Origin: Sinisalibacter lacisalsi
Lineage (GTDB): Bacteria; Pseudomonadota; Alphaproteobacteria; Rhodobacterales; Rhodobacteraceae
DNA: 64,000 nucleotides
Direction of reading: 5' to 3'
Assembly (NCBI RefSeq): GCF_014640115.1
Contig: NZ_BMGI01000001.1
Coordinates: forward strand, 208,501-272,500
The position numbers and the translations under genes were made by a program. The notes under the pieces were generated by a model, which was given only the letters and a program-made list of their open reading frames with translations, did no database searches and was not told the origin of the DNA. Within the stretch, counting starts at the first letter, position 1; every line of letters begins with the position of its first letter. Positions 1 through 14,647 of the stretch are shown here, in pieces.

Positions 1-691
1 GAAGATCTTCGGCGGCAAGTCGGCCCCCGGCTATGCGGTGGCGAAGGAGATCATTCACCTGATCAACGACGTGGCGGAGGTGGTCAACAACGATCCCGAC
101 ATGCGCGGGCGGCTCAAGGTGATCTATCCGCCGAACTACAACGTCACGATGGCCGAGCGCCTGATTCCCGCCGCCGATCTCTCCGAACAGATCTCCACCG
201 CCGGCAAGGAAGCCTCCGGCACCGGCAACATGAAGCTCAGCCTCAACGGCGCGCTCTCCATCGGCACGCTCGACGGCGCCAACGTGGAGATTCGCGAGCG
301 GGTGGGGGCGGAAAACTTCTTCCTGTTCGGCATGACCGCGCAGGAGGTCATCGAACGGCGCAAGAACGTCAACCACGCGCGCGAGGCGATCGAGGCGAGC
401 CAGGCGCTGAAAGATGTGCTCCAGCTCATCGCCGAGGGCCGCTTCTCGCCCAACCAGCGAGACAGGTATCACGGCCTCGTCCACCGCGCCTGGAACAGTG
501 ACTATTTCCTCGTCACCTCCGATTTCACCGACTACCAGCGCGCGCAGGCCGAGGTTGACGCGGCCTTCCTCGACCCCGACAGATGGGCGCGCATGGCCGC
601 GCTCAATACCGCGAAGATGGGCTTTTTCTCGTCTGACCGGTCGATCCGTGGTTACATGGAGAATATCTGGGGCGCACGTTCGGCGCTCTGA
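1..691 (+). CDS. glgP: Glycogen phosphorylase, C-terminal part (5' end outside window)
   Basis: The reading frame is open from base 2, so the gene begins before the window and only about the last 229 residues are visible. Glycogen phosphorylase releases glucose-1-phosphate from glycogen using pyridoxal phosphate. The C-terminal signature SGTGNMK is present; its lysine (codon 233-235) is the expected PLP Schiff-base residue, and [16 protein letters not shown] follows as in the family. The gene ends 17 bases before glgB and is the first visible member of a co-directional glycogen operon. An alternative name is maltodextrin phosphorylase, but the operon context favours glycogen. Confidence 0.95.
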   Translation, partial: KIFGGKSAPGYAVAKEIIHLINDVAEVVNNDPDMRGRLKVIYPPNYNVTMAERLIPAADLSEQISTAGKEASGTGNMKLSLNGALSIGTLDGANVEIRERVGAENFFLFGMTAQEVIERRKNVNHAREAIEASQALKDVLQLIAEGRFSPNQRDRYHGLVHRAWNSDYFLVTSDFTDYQRAQAEVDAAFLDPDRWARMAALNTAKMGFFSSDRSIRGYMENIWGARSAL

Positions 692-708
692 ACAAGGGGA
701 GCCCAGCG

Positions 709-2907
709 ATGGCGAAGAAGTCCGACCAGAAACCCGCCTTCAGGGTGACGAAGGACGAGGCCCGAGCCATCGCCGAAGGCCGCCACGGCGATCCCTTCTC
801 GGTGCTCGGCGCCCATGGTGGACGATTGGCCGTCTGGGCCCCGGGTGCGGCCAGCCTCCGGCTGAAACAGGGCCGGGCCAAACCCATGGCTCTCGCGCCG
901 CACCCCGATTGCCCCGGGTTGTTCGAGGGGCCGGTCGACCCGGAAAAGCCCTATACGCTCGACGCCGAAGACGCGAACGGCACCGGCTGGTCCTTTGCCG
1001 ATCCCTACCGTTTCGGCCCGGTGCTGGGCGAGCTCGACGAATACCTCCTCGGCGAAGGCGGCCACCGCCGGCTCTGGGAGGCGCTCGGCGCGCACCCGAT
1101 GACGATCGACGGAGTGCCGGGCACGCATTTCGCCGTCTGGGCGCCCAATGCCGCGCGCGTCAGCGTGGTGGGCAATTTCAACGCCTGGAACGGCACCGCT
1201 CACCCGATGCGCAAGCGCGGGGCGACCGGGGTGTGGGAAATCTTCATTCCCGGCGTTGGTGAAGGCACGGTCTACAAATACGAGATCCGCGCGCTGGGCG
1301 GCGCGATCCTGCCGCTCAAGGCTGATCCGGTCGGCTTTGGCTCCGAGCACCCACCCGCCACCGGCTCGGTGGTGCGCCACCCCGGGCTCGGGCGCAAATG
1401 GGGCGATTCCGCGTGGATGAAAGAGCGCGCCGCGCGCAACAGCGTCGATGCGCCGATCTCGATCTACGAGGTGCATCTGGGCTCCTGGCGCCGTGTCGAA
1501 GACGGCGCGCGGCCGCTCTCCTACGAGGAACTCGCGACCGAACTGGTCGACTACGTCAAGTGGATGGGCTTCACCCATATCGAGCTGATGCCGATCAGCG
1601 AACATCCGTTCGACGGCTCCTGGGGCTACCAGCCCATCGGCATGTTCGCTCCCACCATCCGCCACGGCACGCCGCAGGAGTTTGCCGCTTTCGTCGAGGC
1701 CGCCCACAATGCCGGGCTCGGCGTGCTGATCGACTGGGTGCCGGGCCATTTTCCCACCGACGAGCACGGGCTGGGCCGTTTCGACGGCACAGCGCTCTAC
1801 GAACACGGCGACCCCAAGGAGGGCTTCCACACCGACTGGAGCACGCTGATCTACAATTACGGCCGCACCGAGGTGGCGAATTACCTCGAGGCCAACGCGC
1901 TCTACTGGCTGGAGGAATACCACCTCGACGGGCTGCGCGTGGATGCCGTCGCCTCGATGCTCTACCGCGACTACTCGCGCAAGGCGGGCGAATGGGTTCC
2001 CAACAAGGACGGCGGCCGCGAGAATTACGAGGCGATCGACCTTCTGCGCAAGACCAACACGCTCGCCTATGGCGAACACCCCGGCATCATGACCGTGGCG
2101 GAGGAAAGCACCGCTTTCGGCGGGGTTTCACGGCCCGTCGAGTTCGGCGGGCTCGGCTTTGGCTTCAAGTGGAACATGGGCTGGATGAACGACAGCCTCG
2201 AATACATCGCGAAGGAGCCGCTCTATCGCAAGTATCATCACGGTGAACTGACCTTCTCGATGGTCTATGCTTGGAGCGAGAACTTCATCCTGCCGATCAG
2301 CCACGACGAGGTGGTGCACGGCAAGGGCTCGATGATCGCGAAGATGCCGGGCACCGCCTGGGAGCAATTCGCCAACCTGCGCGCCTATTACGGCTACATG
2401 TGGACCCATCCGGGCAAGAAGCTCCTGTTCATGGGGCAGGAGTTCGCCCAGGGCCGCGAGTGGAACTACGCCCAGAGCCTCGACTGGCACCAGACCGATC
2501 TGCCCGAGCATCGTGGCGTGCAGCTCCTGGTGCGCGACCTCAACGCAATGTATCGCGACAACCCGGCGCTGCACCTGCACGATACCCGCCCCGAAGGCTT
2601 CGACTGGCTCGAGGCGAACGACGCCGAGCATTCCGTGCTCGTCTTCGCCCGGAAAGCGCGCAAGGACGATCCGATGATCGTGGTTGCCGTGAACATGACG
2701 CCCGTTGAACGCCCGGCCTATCGCATCGGCTTTCCGGCGGCAGGGCGCTGGGACGAGATCCTCAACACCGACGCCGGCCTTTATGGTGGCGGCAACCGGG
2801 GGAACATGGGGGGAATCGAGACCGAACCGGTGGAATGGCACAACCGACCGCAGTCGGCCTATGTCGTTTTGCCCCCCCTGTCGGTGGTTGTTTTCCGGCA
2901 GGCGTGA
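709..2907 (+). CDS. glgB: 1,4-alpha-glucan branching enzyme
   Basis: A 732-residue GH13 enzyme that introduces alpha-1,6 branches into glycogen in the cytoplasm. Length matches full-length GlgB, with two N-terminal CBM48-like modules (roughly residues 20-110 and 125-215) ahead of the catalytic barrel. The nucleophile region [16 protein letters not shown] puts the catalytic Asp near residue 412. The acid/base Glu is in AEEST near residue 465, and the transition-state stabilising Asp is in [13 protein letters not shown]. The start is chosen at ATG 709, with an AAGGGGA ribosome site at 692-698, 17 bases after glgP. It lies between glgP and glgC in the glycogen operon. Confidence 0.97.
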   Translation: MAKKSDQKPAFRVTKDEARAIAEGRHGDPFSVLGAHGGRLAVWAPGAASLRLKQGRAKPMALAPHPDCPGLFEGPVDPEKPYTLDAEDANGTGWSFADPYRFGPVLGELDEYLLGEGGHRRLWEALGAHPMTIDGVPGTHFAVWAPNAARVSVVGNFNAWNGTAHPMRKRGATGVWEIFIPGVGEGTVYKYEIRALGGAILPLKADPVGFGSEHPPATGSVVRHPGLGRKWGDSAWMKERAARNSVDAPISIYEVHLGSWRRVEDGARPLSYEELATELVDYVKWMGFTHIELMPISEHPFDGSWGYQPIGMFAPTIRHGTPQEFAAFVEAAHNAGLGVLIDWVPGHFPTDEHGLGRFDGTALYEHGDPKEGFHTDWSTLIYNYGRTEVANYLEANALYWLEEYHLDGLRVDAVASMLYRDYSRKAGEWVPNKDGGRENYEAIDLLRKTNTLAYGEHPGIMTVAEESTAFGGVSRPVEFGGLGFGFKWNMGWMNDSLEYIAKEPLYRKYHHGELTFSMVYAWSENFILPISHDEVVHGKGSMIAKMPGTAWEQFANLRAYYGYMWTHPGKKLLFMGQEFAQGREWNYAQSLDWHQTDLPEHRGVQLLVRDLNAMYRDNPALHLHDTRPEGFDWLEANDAEHSVLVFARKARKDDPMIVVAVNMTPVERPAYRIGFPAAGRWDEILNTDAGLYGGGNRGNMGGIETEPVEWHNRPQSAYVVLPPLSVVVFRQA

Positions 2908-2957
2908 GGGGAGACTGACCGGAGCGGGGAAGCAGGCGAACAGGAGGAGAAACCCAG

Positions 2958-4229
2958 ATGGAACGGCAAAGACCGAGAAGACTGTCGTCACAGGCCATGG
3001 CCTTCGTTCTTGCCGGCGGGCGCGGCTCCCGGCTCAAGGAACTGACCGACCGGCGCGCAAAACCTGCCGTCTATTTCGGCGGCAAGACCCGGATCGTCGA
3101 CTTCGCTCTCTCCAACGCGCTGAACTCGGGCATTCGCAAGATGGCGATCGCCACGCAATACAAGGCCCACAGCCTGATCCGCCACGCCCAGCGCGGCTGG
3201 AACTTCTTCCGGGCCGAGCGCAACGAATACCTCGATATTCTCCCCGCCTCGCAACGCATCGACGAGGAGAACTGGTACAAGGGCACCGCCGACGCCGTGC
3301 GCCAGAACATCGACATCATCGACAGTTATGGCGTGGAATACATCGTCGTTCTGGCGGGCGATCACATCTACAAGATGGACTACGAGATCATGCTCGAGCA
3401 CCACGTCGATTCGGGTGCCGAGGTGACGGTAGGATGCCTGACCGTGCCGGTGGCCGAAGCCACCGCCTTCGGCGTGATGGATATCGACACCGAGGGCCGG
3501 ATCACGAGCTTTCTCGAAAAGCCGGCCAAGCCGCCGCACATGCCCGGCGACCCCGACCATGCGCTGGCTTCCATGGGCATCTACGTGTTCGACTGGAAGT
3601 TCCTCCGCGAACTGCTGCTGGAAGACGCTTACGACGAAAGCTCCAGCCACGATTTCGGACACGACCTGATTCCGCACATCGTCGCCAACGGCCGCGCGGT
3701 GGCGCACAAGTTCACCGACAGCTGCGTGCGCTCGGGGCTCGAAAAGGAGGCCTACTGGCGCGATGTCGGCACGATCGACGCCTACTGGCAGGCCAATATC
3801 GACCTGACCGACTTCGTGCCCAAGCTCGACATCTACGACCGCACCTGGCCGATCTGGACATATTCCGAGATCGTTCCGCCCGCCAAGTTCATCCACGACC
3901 AGGAAGGGCGGCGCGGTGCGGCGATATCGTCGCTGATCGCGGGCGATAGCATCGTTTCGGGTTCGGTGGTGAAAAACTCGCTGGTCTCGACCGGCGGGCG
4001 TCTGCATTCCTTCTCGTCGGTCGATTACTCGGTTTTGCTTCCGCATGTGCAGGTCAACCGGAATGCGCGCCTCAGGAATTGCGTGGTGGATTCGGGTGTC
4101 GATATTCCCGCGGGCCTCGTGGTCGGTGAAGATCCCGAGGAAGACGCCCGGTGGTTCCGGGTGACAGAGGGTGGCATCACCCTTATCACCCGTGACATGA
4201 TCGCCGCCCGGCAGGCGTCGCTCGACTAG
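2958..4229 (+). CDS. glgC: Glucose-1-phosphate adenylyltransferase
   Basis: A 423-residue ADP-glucose pyrophosphorylase, the committed step that makes ADP-glucose from glucose-1-phosphate and ATP. The N-terminal nucleotidyltransferase signature [11 protein letters not shown] is near residue 15, followed by [15 protein letters not shown], the region that carries the activator-site lysine in the family. SFLEKPAKP and [12 protein letters not shown] are also present, and the C-terminal third has the left-handed beta-helix composition expected. A strong AGGAGGAG ribosome site (2942-2949) precedes ATG 2958. The gene is 50 bases after glgB and 9 bases before glgA. Allosteric control is known for the family and is not visible here. 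Confidence 0.97.
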   Translation: MERQRPRRLSSQAMAFVLAGGRGSRLKELTDRRAKPAVYFGGKTRIVDFALSNALNSGIRKMAIATQYKAHSLIRHAQRGWNFFRAERNEYLDILPASQRIDEENWYKGTADAVRQNIDIIDSYGVEYIVVLAGDHIYKMDYEIMLEHHVDSGAEVTVGCLTVPVAEATAFGVMDIDTEGRITSFLEKPAKPPHMPGDPDHALASMGIYVFDWKFLRELLLEDAYDESSSHDFGHDLIPHIVANGRAVAHKFTDSCVRSGLEKEAYWRDVGTIDAYWQANIDLTDFVPKLDIYDRTWPIWTYSEIVPPAKFIHDQEGRRGAAISSLIAGDSIVSGSVVKNSLVSTGGRLHSFSSVDYSVLLPHVQVNRNARLRNCVVDSGVDIPAGLVVGEDPEEDARWFRVTEGGITLITRDMIAARQASLD

Positions 4230-4238
4230 GACAATCCC

Positions 4239-5665
4239 ATGCGCGTGCTCTCCGTTGCCTCTGAAAGCGTCCCGCTGATCAAGACGGGAGGGCTCGCCGA
4301 CGTGGTCGGCGCGCTCCCCGCCGCGCTCGCGGGGCAGGGGATCGAGATGCGGGTGATGATCCCGGCCTACCACGGCATTCTCGAGAAACTCGGGGCGGTG
4401 GAAGAGGTTTGGGCCGACTGGAACCTCTATGGCGGACACGCCCGGCTGTTGAAGGGCAGCATTGGCGGGGTGACGATCCTCGCGCTCGACGCGCCCTACC
4501 TCTACCACCGGCCGGGCGGGCCCTATGCCGACAAGGGCGGCGATTATCGCGACAATCCCGAGCGGTTCGCCGCCCTTTCCTGGGCCGCCGCCACGGTGGC
4601 GCGTGACGGCACCGGCGACGGCTGGAAGCCTGAGGTTCTGCACGCCCATGACTGGCAGGCAGCGCTCGCCCCGGCCTACCTGCGCTACCACGGCGACGGT
4701 GGGGTGAAATCCGTGCTCACCATTCACAACATCGCCTTCCAGGGCGTCACCGGCGGTGACCGGCTCGAGAGCCTGCGCTTGCCCTGGCACGCATGGCACC
4801 CGGATCAGGCCGAGTATCACGGCAATCTCTCCACGCTGAAAGCCGGCTTGGTGACAGCAGACGCGATCACCACCGTCTCGCCCACCTATGCCAGGGAGCT
4901 GATGCGGCCGGAGTTCGGTATGGGGCTTGAAGGCGTGATCGGCGCGCGCGCGCATGACCTCAGCGGCATCCTGAACGGGGTGGACGAAAACACCTGGAAC
5001 CCCGAGACCGAAACCGCGGCCAGGCCCTATTCCGCCACCGACCTGAAGCCGAAAGCCGAGAACCGCGCCGCGCTGATCGACGAGTTCGGCCTTGGCGACG
5101 TGCCCGGGCCACTGGCCATCGTCGTCAGCCGCCTGACTTGGCAGAAGGGGATCGACCTGCTTGCCGAGGCGCTGCCCGACTTCATCGATGCCGGCGGCGG
5201 CCTGGTGCTGCTCGGCTCTGGTGAACACGGGCTGGAACAGGCGATGCACGCCGCCGCCAAGCGTTTTCCCGATCGCGTGGGCCTGCGCATCGGCTACGAC
5301 GAGCCGCTTGCGCACCGGATGTTCGCGGGCGGCGATGCCGTGCTCGTGCCCTCCCGCTTCGAGCCTTGCGGGCTGACCCAGATGTATGGGCTCAAATATG
5401 GCGCCGTGCCCGTCGTGGCCGCCACCGGCGGGCTCAACGACACGGTGATCGGCGCGAGCCCTGCGAGCCTCGCCGCCAATGCCGCCACCGGCATTGCCTT
5501 TCACCCGGTCGACGGCATCGCGCTCAGCGGCGCCCTGCACCAGCTCGTGCAGCTCTACAACGACCGCGCAGGCTGGACACGCCTCGTGAAGCGCGCGATG
5601 AAAGCCGAGGTTGGATGGTCGCGCCCGGCCGCTGCCTATGGCGCGCTCTACAGGAGCCTCACGAC

Positions 5666-5669
<4 letters not shown>
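4239..5669 (+). CDS. glgA: Glycogen synthase (ADP-glucose type)
   Basis: A 476-residue GT5 glycosyltransferase that extends alpha-1,4-glucan from ADP-glucose. The N-terminal KTGGL motif at residues 15-19 binds the ADP-glucose. The C-terminal segment PSRFEPCGLTQMYGLKYG carries the conserved E-x7-E type acceptor/donor motif. Length is normal for the family. ATG 4239 follows glgC by nine bases. The stop codon overlaps the GTG start of glgX (GTGA at 5666-5669), which suggests translational coupling. Confidence 0.97.
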
Positions 5670-9417
<3,748 letters not shown>

Positions 9418-9476
9418 CCACCGAGCCAAGCGGCGGGTTATGCCCTCTCGCAGTCGCGCCTCACCAGCGCAGGACT

Positions 9477-12400
9477 TCAGACGAAATCAATCATCGAGAG
9501 GTCGAAGTCTCCCTGCTCAAGCCCGAGCAGCTTGGCCGAACCACCGTTCCAGTTAAGGAAAAGGTGATCCGTTCTGGTTTGCAGGCTGACATCTTCCTCG
9601 GTCAGGCCCTCGAACCGCAGAACGTCTTCTGCCGGGTTGAAATCGTAGAGCGTATCTCTGCCGTTCTTGCGCTCGAAAACGAAAACGTCCGCGCCAGCAC
9701 CACCAAAGAGCTCGTCTCTCCCGCGCCCGCCGTTCAACTCGTCATCTCCATCGCCCCCTTCCAGGAGATCGCGCCCATTCCCGCCAAAGAGCCTGTCATT
9801 CCCGGCCCCGCCAAAAAGCTGGTCCTTGCCGTTTCCGCCCCACAGCTCGTCATCTCCATCGCCACCGTAGAGGCTATCACGCCCGCCTTCACCCCAGAGC
9901 TGATCGTGACCGTCTTCTCCATACAGCTGGTCCCTGCCCCGGCCGCCGTAGAGGCCGTCATTCCCCGCGCCCCCGTGAAGCCAGTCATGTCCATTGCCGC
10001 CCCACAAGCGGTCGTCGCCGTCGCCACCTTCGAGCCGGTCGTTTCCATTATCGCCCGCGAGGGCGTCGTCACCCGCTTCACCATACAATTCGTCGTCGCC
10101 ATTCCCGCCGTGCAGGCTGTCATTCCCTGCGCCGCCGTAGGCACGATCATTCCCATCCCCGACAAATATCCGGTCGACGCCATCACCACCGTAGAGAAGG
10201 TCGTTCCCCGCATCGCCCGAGAGCTGGTCATCGCCCGCGTCGCCATAGAGCTGGTCGTCGCCATCGCCGCCATGAAGATTGTCCTGCCCCGAGCCTCCAT
10301 AAAGCCAATCATCGCCATCGCCGCCATCGAGATGGTCATCCCCATCGCCGCCATGAAGGTGGTCGTTCCCCGCGTGACCCCAGAGTTGGTCATGGCCTTC
10401 GTCGCCATACAAATGATCGTGGCCGCCCCCGCCATAGAGGCGATCATCCCCGGTGCCACCGTGGAGCCAATCGTCCTTTCCGCCACCCCAGAGGCGGTCG
10501 TCGCCGGCGCCTCCATAGAGGTAGTCGAGCCCCGCCTGGCCCCAGATCCGGTCATCGCCGTCTTCTCCGTAGAGAAAGTCAGGGCCTTTTTGCCCCCGGA
10601 TCTTGTCGGCTCCCGGCCCGCCGAAGGCGCGATCACTGCCCTTTCCGGCAAAGATGACGTCGTCACCGGCTTCCCCGAAGATGACGTCCTTGCCGTTGGT
10701 TCCACTCAGCCGGTCGTCCTGCTCGCTGCCGCGCACCTCGTTCTCGTCGGGTGCAACCTGATAGAGATCGTCCTCCGGATCTTCCGGCTCCTCCGGGTCC
10801 GGTTCGGGGGGTGCATCGGGATCACCAACATCAGGCTGGTCCGGGCCCGGATCGCCGTCAGATCCATCCCCCTCGTCGCCCGGGCCTGGGTCTTGCGGCG
10901 TGTCGGGCTCGCCCGGATCTTCGGTATCGCCTTGATCGCCCTCCCCGCCCGGCTCGGGCTCGGGGGCCTCTTGAAGCTGGAAGGCGGAGAGATCCATCAT
11001 CGGGCGGTTCACGCCCTCAATCACGGCCGCCCGCACGGCATCCGGGCTGAGCGGCGTCAGATCCGGGCCGCGCAGGGTGAGAATCTCATCGCGCCAGATC
11101 ACCTCCGCCCCGGAATTGTTGCTGGTGATGACCAGGCTTTCCGGGTCGTGGAACATCGGCCAGGAACTCAGGTCGAGCCTGTCGAAGGCCGGGTTGAAGT
11201 CGAGGATAACGTCCTGCTCGCCATCAGACACGAGAACGAAAGTGTCTCGCCCCGCGCCCCCGGTCAGGCGATCCCGGCCGGGACCGTCCACGATGATGTC
11301 ATCGCCGTCGCCACCATCGAGCCGGTCGATCCCGTTGCCGCCGATGAGGATATCCGCACCCACGGTCCCCGCGAAGATCTCGCCGGCCGGGTCTGCGGCT
11401 CTCTGGATGCCGAGCCCGCCGAGATCGACCGCAAGATCGGTCAACTCGCCGCCACCCTGCGACGCGGCCACGATCCGGAGCGTTTCGCCGATGACGGTGG
11501 CCGTGATGGCCGAGATATTCGCGAGACCGGTGGTGGCGGTATCGGCCATGCTGTCGAGATGTTGAAGCCGGCCCCCAGGCAAGAGCGTGAACAGCGAAAG
11601 GCCGTCATCGCCGCCACCGGCAACCACGAAGGTCATGCCCGACGCTTGCGCCACGGCGATATCCTGAACCCCTCCAAACCGCGTGTCGCGCGTGTCGATC
11701 ACGTGGTCGCGCGCCGTCAGCATGCCCGCGGAATCAACCTCGAAAACGCTGAGCGCGCCGTTCGACTCCATCGCCGAGGCAACGAGCAGATAGGTTGTGC
11801 CACCAACCGCGATGGTCTGCATCGCCGTGGGCGACATGATACCGACGCCCTGTTCCGGGCCGCTGGCATCGGCGAAAGCAAAGCCCGCATCCGATGCCCG
11901 AAACGACGTGACGCCATGTTCGCTGCCCGAAGCGGCGAACAACAGGTTCGTGCCATCGACCGTGGCATCGGCGAATGCCGAGACGGCCGAAAGATGCGCA
12001 GTGTCGCTATCGGAAAGAACCTGGGGGTTGGTGAGAGCGGCGCCGGTTATCTCGTGAAGGGAAAAGCCGTCTCCCGCTTCCGGCGCGCGGGCGATGAGGA
12101 GGTCGCCCTGCTCGGTCACCGCGATCATGGCCGGACGGATGGTCGAGGCATCGAGGCCGGGAATGGTGGAGACGGCGCCGAGATCGCCAGCCGATGAAAC
12201 CGATATGGCGCCGAGAGAAACACTGTCGGTCATGCCGATCACGACACTGAGGCCGCCGCCCCCATCAGCGATGATCGCGATCTGATCCGATATGCCGGCT
12301 TGCCAGTTCGGATTGAAAAGCGCGTGGTCGACGAACGACGCCGCTCCGGTGCCGGTGAGGCTATAGGTCGACAGCCCCCCGTTTGGCCCGGACGTTGCAA

Positions 12401-12503
12401 AGACAGTCGCCTGGTTGCCGTTGTTCAGGATCCGCAGATCCGTGATCGCGTAATCCAGCGCATCGACGCCGCTCGAAATTGTTCCTCGCACGGCAAACTT
12501 CAT
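9477..12503 (-). CDS. Large RTX-type calcium-binding protein with N-terminal beta-propeller-like region
   Basis: About 1008 residues. Residues ~1-375 contain repeated blade-like segments (for example GALSVFEVDSAGMLTARD and DGLSLFTLLPGGRLQHLD), resembling a lactonase-type propeller. A short RTX block follows (GGNGIDRLDGGDGDDI), then a Pro/Asp/Glu/Gly-rich linker of about 70 residues, then some 39 tandem GGxGxDxLx nonapeptides. The last 69 residues have the serralysin-like type I secretion end (DVFVFERKNGRDTLYDFNPAEDVL). I infer Ca-dependent folding after type I export; no catalytic site was recognised. ATG 12503 has GGGGAG eight bases upstream, better than GTG 12524. Exporter genes are not in the window. 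It may be a surface protein, but that is inferred from family and neighbours only. Confidence 0.85.
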   Translation of the reverse strand: MKFAVRGTISSGVDALDYAITDLRILNNGNQATVFATSGPNGGLSTYSLTGTGAASFVDHALFNPNWQAGISDQIAIIADGGGGLSVVIGMTDSVSLGAISVSSAGDLGAVSTIPGLDASTIRPAMIAVTEQGDLLIARAPEAGDGFSLHEITGAALTNPQVLSDSDTAHLSAVSAFADATVDGTNLLFAASGSEHGVTSFRASDAGFAFADASGPEQGVGIMSPTAMQTIAVGGTTYLLVASAMESNGALSVFEVDSAGMLTARDHVIDTRDTRFGGVQDIAVAQASGMTFVVAGGGDDGLSLFTLLPGGRLQHLDSMADTATTGLANISAITATVIGETLRIVAASQGGGELTDLAVDLGGLGIQRAADPAGEIFAGTVGADILIGGNGIDRLDGGDGDDIIVDGPGRDRLTGGAGRDTFVLVSDGEQDVILDFNPAFDRLDLSSWPMFHDPESLVITSNNSGAEVIWRDEILTLRGPDLTPLSPDAVRAAVIEGVNRPMMDLSAFQLQEAPEPEPGGEGDQGDTEDPGEPDTPQDPGPGDEGDGSDGDPGPDQPDVGDPDAPPEPDPEEPEDPEDDLYQVAPDENEVRGSEQDDRLSGTNGKDVIFGEAGDDVIFAGKGSDRAFGGPGADKIRGQKGPDFLYGEDGDDRIWGQAGLDYLYGGAGDDRLWGGGKDDWLHGGTGDDRLYGGGGHDHLYGDEGHDQLWGHAGNDHLHGGDGDDHLDGGDGDDWLYGGSGQDNLHGGDGDDQLYGDAGDDQLSGDAGNDLLYGGDGVDRIFVGDGNDRAYGGAGNDSLHGGNGDDELYGEAGDDALAGDNGNDRLEGGDGDDRLWGGNGHDWLHGGAGNDGLYGGRGRDQLYGEDGHDQLWGEGGRDSLYGGDGDDELWGGNGKDQLFGGAGNDRLFGGNGRDLLEGGDGDDELNGGRGRDELFGGAGADVFVFERKNGRDTLYDFNPAEDVLRFEGLTEEDVSLQTRTDHLFLNWNGGSAKLLGLEQGDFDLSMIDFV
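9687..10736 (-). repeat. Tandem 27-bp units encoding ~39 RTX nonapeptides
   Basis: The coding strand repeats every 27 bases and encodes units such as LYGGDGDDE, LWGGNGKDQ and LFGGAGNDR. I count about 39 units without a break. The pattern is degenerate at DNA level, so expansion looks old. The antisense frame stays open for long stretches because of the repeats and is not a gene. The units bind calcium in a parallel beta-roll in characterised RTX proteins. Confidence 0.9.
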
Positions 12504-12633
12504 CTGCCACACTCCCCGTTTCACCCAAAACCGAGGCTGGTGTTGCGGGGTGGCGGCGAGCGGATCAGAAATGTGACGAAACAGCGGAGCATATCCAAAA
12601 TCCGCTGCGTTCTGTTAGAGGGGTCGTTTACCA

Positions 12634-12656
12634 GGCCCCCTTGTTTTCTGGGGGCC
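12634..12656. other. Hairpin between the exporter ATPase and RTX genes
   Basis: GGCCCCC and GGGGGCC pair across a nine-base loop in the 165-base gap that separates the kpsT-like stop from the RTX start. No U-tract follows on either strand, so it is at best a weak or Rho-assisted terminator. The rest of the gap shows no clear promoter to me. Confidence 0.4.
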
Positions 12657-12668
12657 CCGACGCAGGGA

Positions 12669-13325
12669 TCAGCCCGCCATGTTGCGCTCGTGCATGTCGA
12701 TGGCGTCGTTGACGTCCTCGAAATACTTCACGCGCCCCTTGTTCAGAAGAACGGCGGAATCGCAGAATTCCCGCAACTCGCGCATGTTGTGGCTGACCAT
12801 GAGCGCGGACGAGGATCTGACCCTCTCCCGAAACACCGCCCGGCTCTTGCGCTTGAACGCAGCATCGCCAACGGCCGTCACCTCGTCGATCAGGTAGGTA
12901 TCGAACCTGATCCCCATCGCCGCGCCAAACACGAGGCGCGACCGCATCCCCGAGGAATAACTCCGCACCGGCATATGGAAATGCGGGCCCAGTTCGGCGA
13001 AATTCTTCACGAAGGTAACCAGGCTGTTGGTGTCGACCCCGTAGATCCGCGCGATGAAGCGGACGTTTTGAGCCCCGCTGAGATCCTTGTGAAAACCCCC
13101 GGCAAGGCCGATGGGCCAGGAGATCGACCCGTCGGAAACGATCCGGCCGCTATCAGCGTTCATCGTGCCGGCCACGATCTGAAGCAAGGTCGATTTTCCC
13201 GCACCGTTGCGTCCAAGGAGGGCGACGGATTTTCCCGTCGGGAGCGAGAAATTGAGGTTCTCGAATACGATCTTGCGCCGACCGTTGACCCAGAAAGATT
13301 TGGTCAGGTTTTCGAATTGGATCAT
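12669..13325 (-). CDS. Polysaccharide export ABC transporter ATP-binding protein (KpsT-like)
   Basis: A 218-residue ATPase that would power export of a capsular or similar polysaccharide across the inner membrane. Walker A GRNGAGKS lies at residues 38-45, the signature YSSGMRSR at 123-130 and Walker B TYLIDE at 143-148. The YSSGM form of the signature is typical of the KpsT/Wzt class. The frame is open further upstream, but ATG 13325 starts the conserved sequence MIQFENLTK and sits eight bases after the KpsE-like stop. The length equals group 2 capsule KpsT. Its permease partner is probably the divergent KpsM at 14648-15517, not an immediate neighbour. Confidence 0.9.
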   Translation of the reverse strand: MIQFENLTKSFWVNGRRKIVFENLNFSLPTGKSVALLGRNGAGKSTLLQIVAGTMNADSGRIVSDGSISWPIGLAGGFHKDLSGAQNVRFIARIYGVDTNSLVTFVKNFAELGPHFHMPVRSYSSGMRSRLVFGAAMGIRFDTYLIDEVTAVGDAAFKRKSRAVFRERVRSSSALMVSHNMRELREFCDSAVLLNKGRVKYFEDVNDAIDMHERNMAG

Positions 13326-13333
13326 GGCAAGCG

Positions 13334-14563
13334 CTATTTGCGATCCCGGAAGGCATAGAACATCAATGCGGTGATCACCCACGAAAGGAAGAGAAAGAGG
13401 GCCGCCAGCCCGAGTATCATGACACGTTGCGGGTATTCGGACTTCTGCGGCAGGGTTGGCCGAATATAGGTGGCGAGATACCGGCTTTGCCGCGCGGCGT
13501 TCGCGCGGGCGATATCAAGGTTGGCAAGCGCAGCGGCGTAGCCTTGTTCGGCGAATTCCCGTTCCACCGCCAATCCTTCGTACTCCGCCAGGAGCTCGGG
13601 ATAACCCTCGACCTCCGAATCGGGTTCTTCGGTCGAAAACGTGCGCCTTTCGGCGGCGATCCGATCCCGGATAACATCAATCCTGCGCTGCGCCTGAACG
13701 ATCCTCGGATCGCTCGGCGACGTGTCTTGCGAAACGAGATCGTAGTCGATCAAGGCTTGTGCAAGCTGCTGCTGCAGGCTCGCCAGAACGCCCATGCGGC
13801 TACGAAGGTCGCTTTCCGGGTCGACGATCTGCGTTCTGGTGCGGAACCGGACCAGGGCCTCGCGCGCGGATTTCAGCCGGGCCAGGGATTCGGCAAGGTC
13901 TTCCTCGGCGTAACGCAGGGCATCGCTTCGCGCCGTCGCGTTGAGTTCGTTCACCAACAGCTGGCTCTGCGCGATGATCTCGTTGGCCACCTCTTGCGCC
14001 ATTTCGGGTGAAAACGCGACGACCCGAAGATTAACAAGCCCGGTGGTCTGATCGAACGAGACTTTCACGATTCGCTGCCAGTATTCGACAAGATCCTCGA
14101 CCGTGCCATCCGGCTTGAATGCGAAAATCGGGTCACGCTCGTAGGGTTCCGAGTAGTGGCTTCGCAGGTCGAGATTGTCATCCACCACCGAAACGAGGTT
14201 CTGGCTTTGGATGAAGGCGTAGAGCATGTCGGCCTCACCTCCGCCCGCGCCACCTCCCATGAACTGGGAAAGCCCGCCCAGCATTTCCGCCGCCCCGCCC
14301 ATTTCTTCTTTTCGAACGGAGAATCCGGCAACGGAGCCATATTGTTCGGTGGCCCGTTCGAACATGTAGTAGCCGATCAGCAGCAACGGCAGGATAACGA
14401 CAAGCAGGAACGAGACCGAAACGCCCCAATGCCGCTTGCGCATCTTCGCCTTGACCGCCATCGGACGGATCTCAATCACCTCCGGCCCGGGATCGGATTT
14501 GACGGGCTCCGCAGGCGCGGTGGCTTCTTCTTTGGTCTGATCTTTTTCGGACTTTTCCGCCAT
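13334..14563 (-). CDS. Capsule polysaccharide export inner-membrane protein (KpsE/BexC/CtrB family)
   Basis: A 409-residue protein with the polysaccharide co-polymerase topology: cytoplasmic acidic N-terminus, membrane segment at about 48-68, a long periplasmic region rich in heptad-like coiled coil (about 190-330), and a second membrane segment at about 381-404 ending in FRDRK. In group 2 capsule systems such proteins link the KpsMT exporter to the outer-membrane channel. It runs into the kpsT-like gene with an eight-base gap. ATG 14563 has only a weak, distant AAGGA. The outer-membrane partner (KpsD-like) and biosynthesis genes are not in the window, so the polymer cannot be named. Confidence 0.85.
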   Translation of the reverse strand: MAEKSEKDQTKEEATAPAEPVKSDPGPEVIEIRPMAVKAKMRKRHWGVSVSFLLVVILPLLLIGYYMFERATEQYGSVAGFSVRKEEMGGAAEMLGGLSQFMGGGAGGGEADMLYAFIQSQNLVSVVDDNLDLRSHYSEPYERDPIFAFKPDGTVEDLVEYWQRIVKVSFDQTTGLVNLRVVAFSPEMAQEVANEIIAQSQLLVNELNATARSDALRYAEEDLAESLARLKSAREALVRFRTRTQIVDPESDLRSRMGVLASLQQQLAQALIDYDLVSQDTSPSDPRIVQAQRRIDVIRDRIAAERRTFSTEEPDSEVEGYPELLAEYEGLAVEREFAEQGYAAALANLDIARANAARQSRYLATYIRPTLPQKSEYPQRVMILGLAALFLFLSWVITALMFYAFRDRK

Positions 14564-14647
14564 TTACGATTACTGGTCCTTGCATGGCATCCGCGTTTGA
14601 ACTCGGATGCGCAGTTCTACATAATAGCAGGCTCCAACACCAGCCGC

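Noticed and set aside
414..1262. A 282-codon frame on the + strand overlapping glgP and glgB
   Set aside because: It is a frame-shifted shadow rich in Arg and Ser with no domain; glgP and glgB occupy the region.
2988..5540. An 850-codon frame on the - strand opposite glgC and glgA
   Set aside because: glgC and glgA are intact and unmistakable on the + strand; long antisense frames are common at high third-position G+C.
9687..10736. Regular ~27-base repeats that might suggest a CRISPR or satellite array
   Set aside because: The periodicity is fully explained by in-frame RTX nonapeptides; there are no identical repeats with unique spacers.
9564..12197. An 877-codon open frame on the + strand opposite the RTX gene
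   Set aside because: It is the complement of the repetitive, G+C-rich RTX coding sequence. The translated product is a low-complexity V/A/I/P string, with no ribosome site and no family match.
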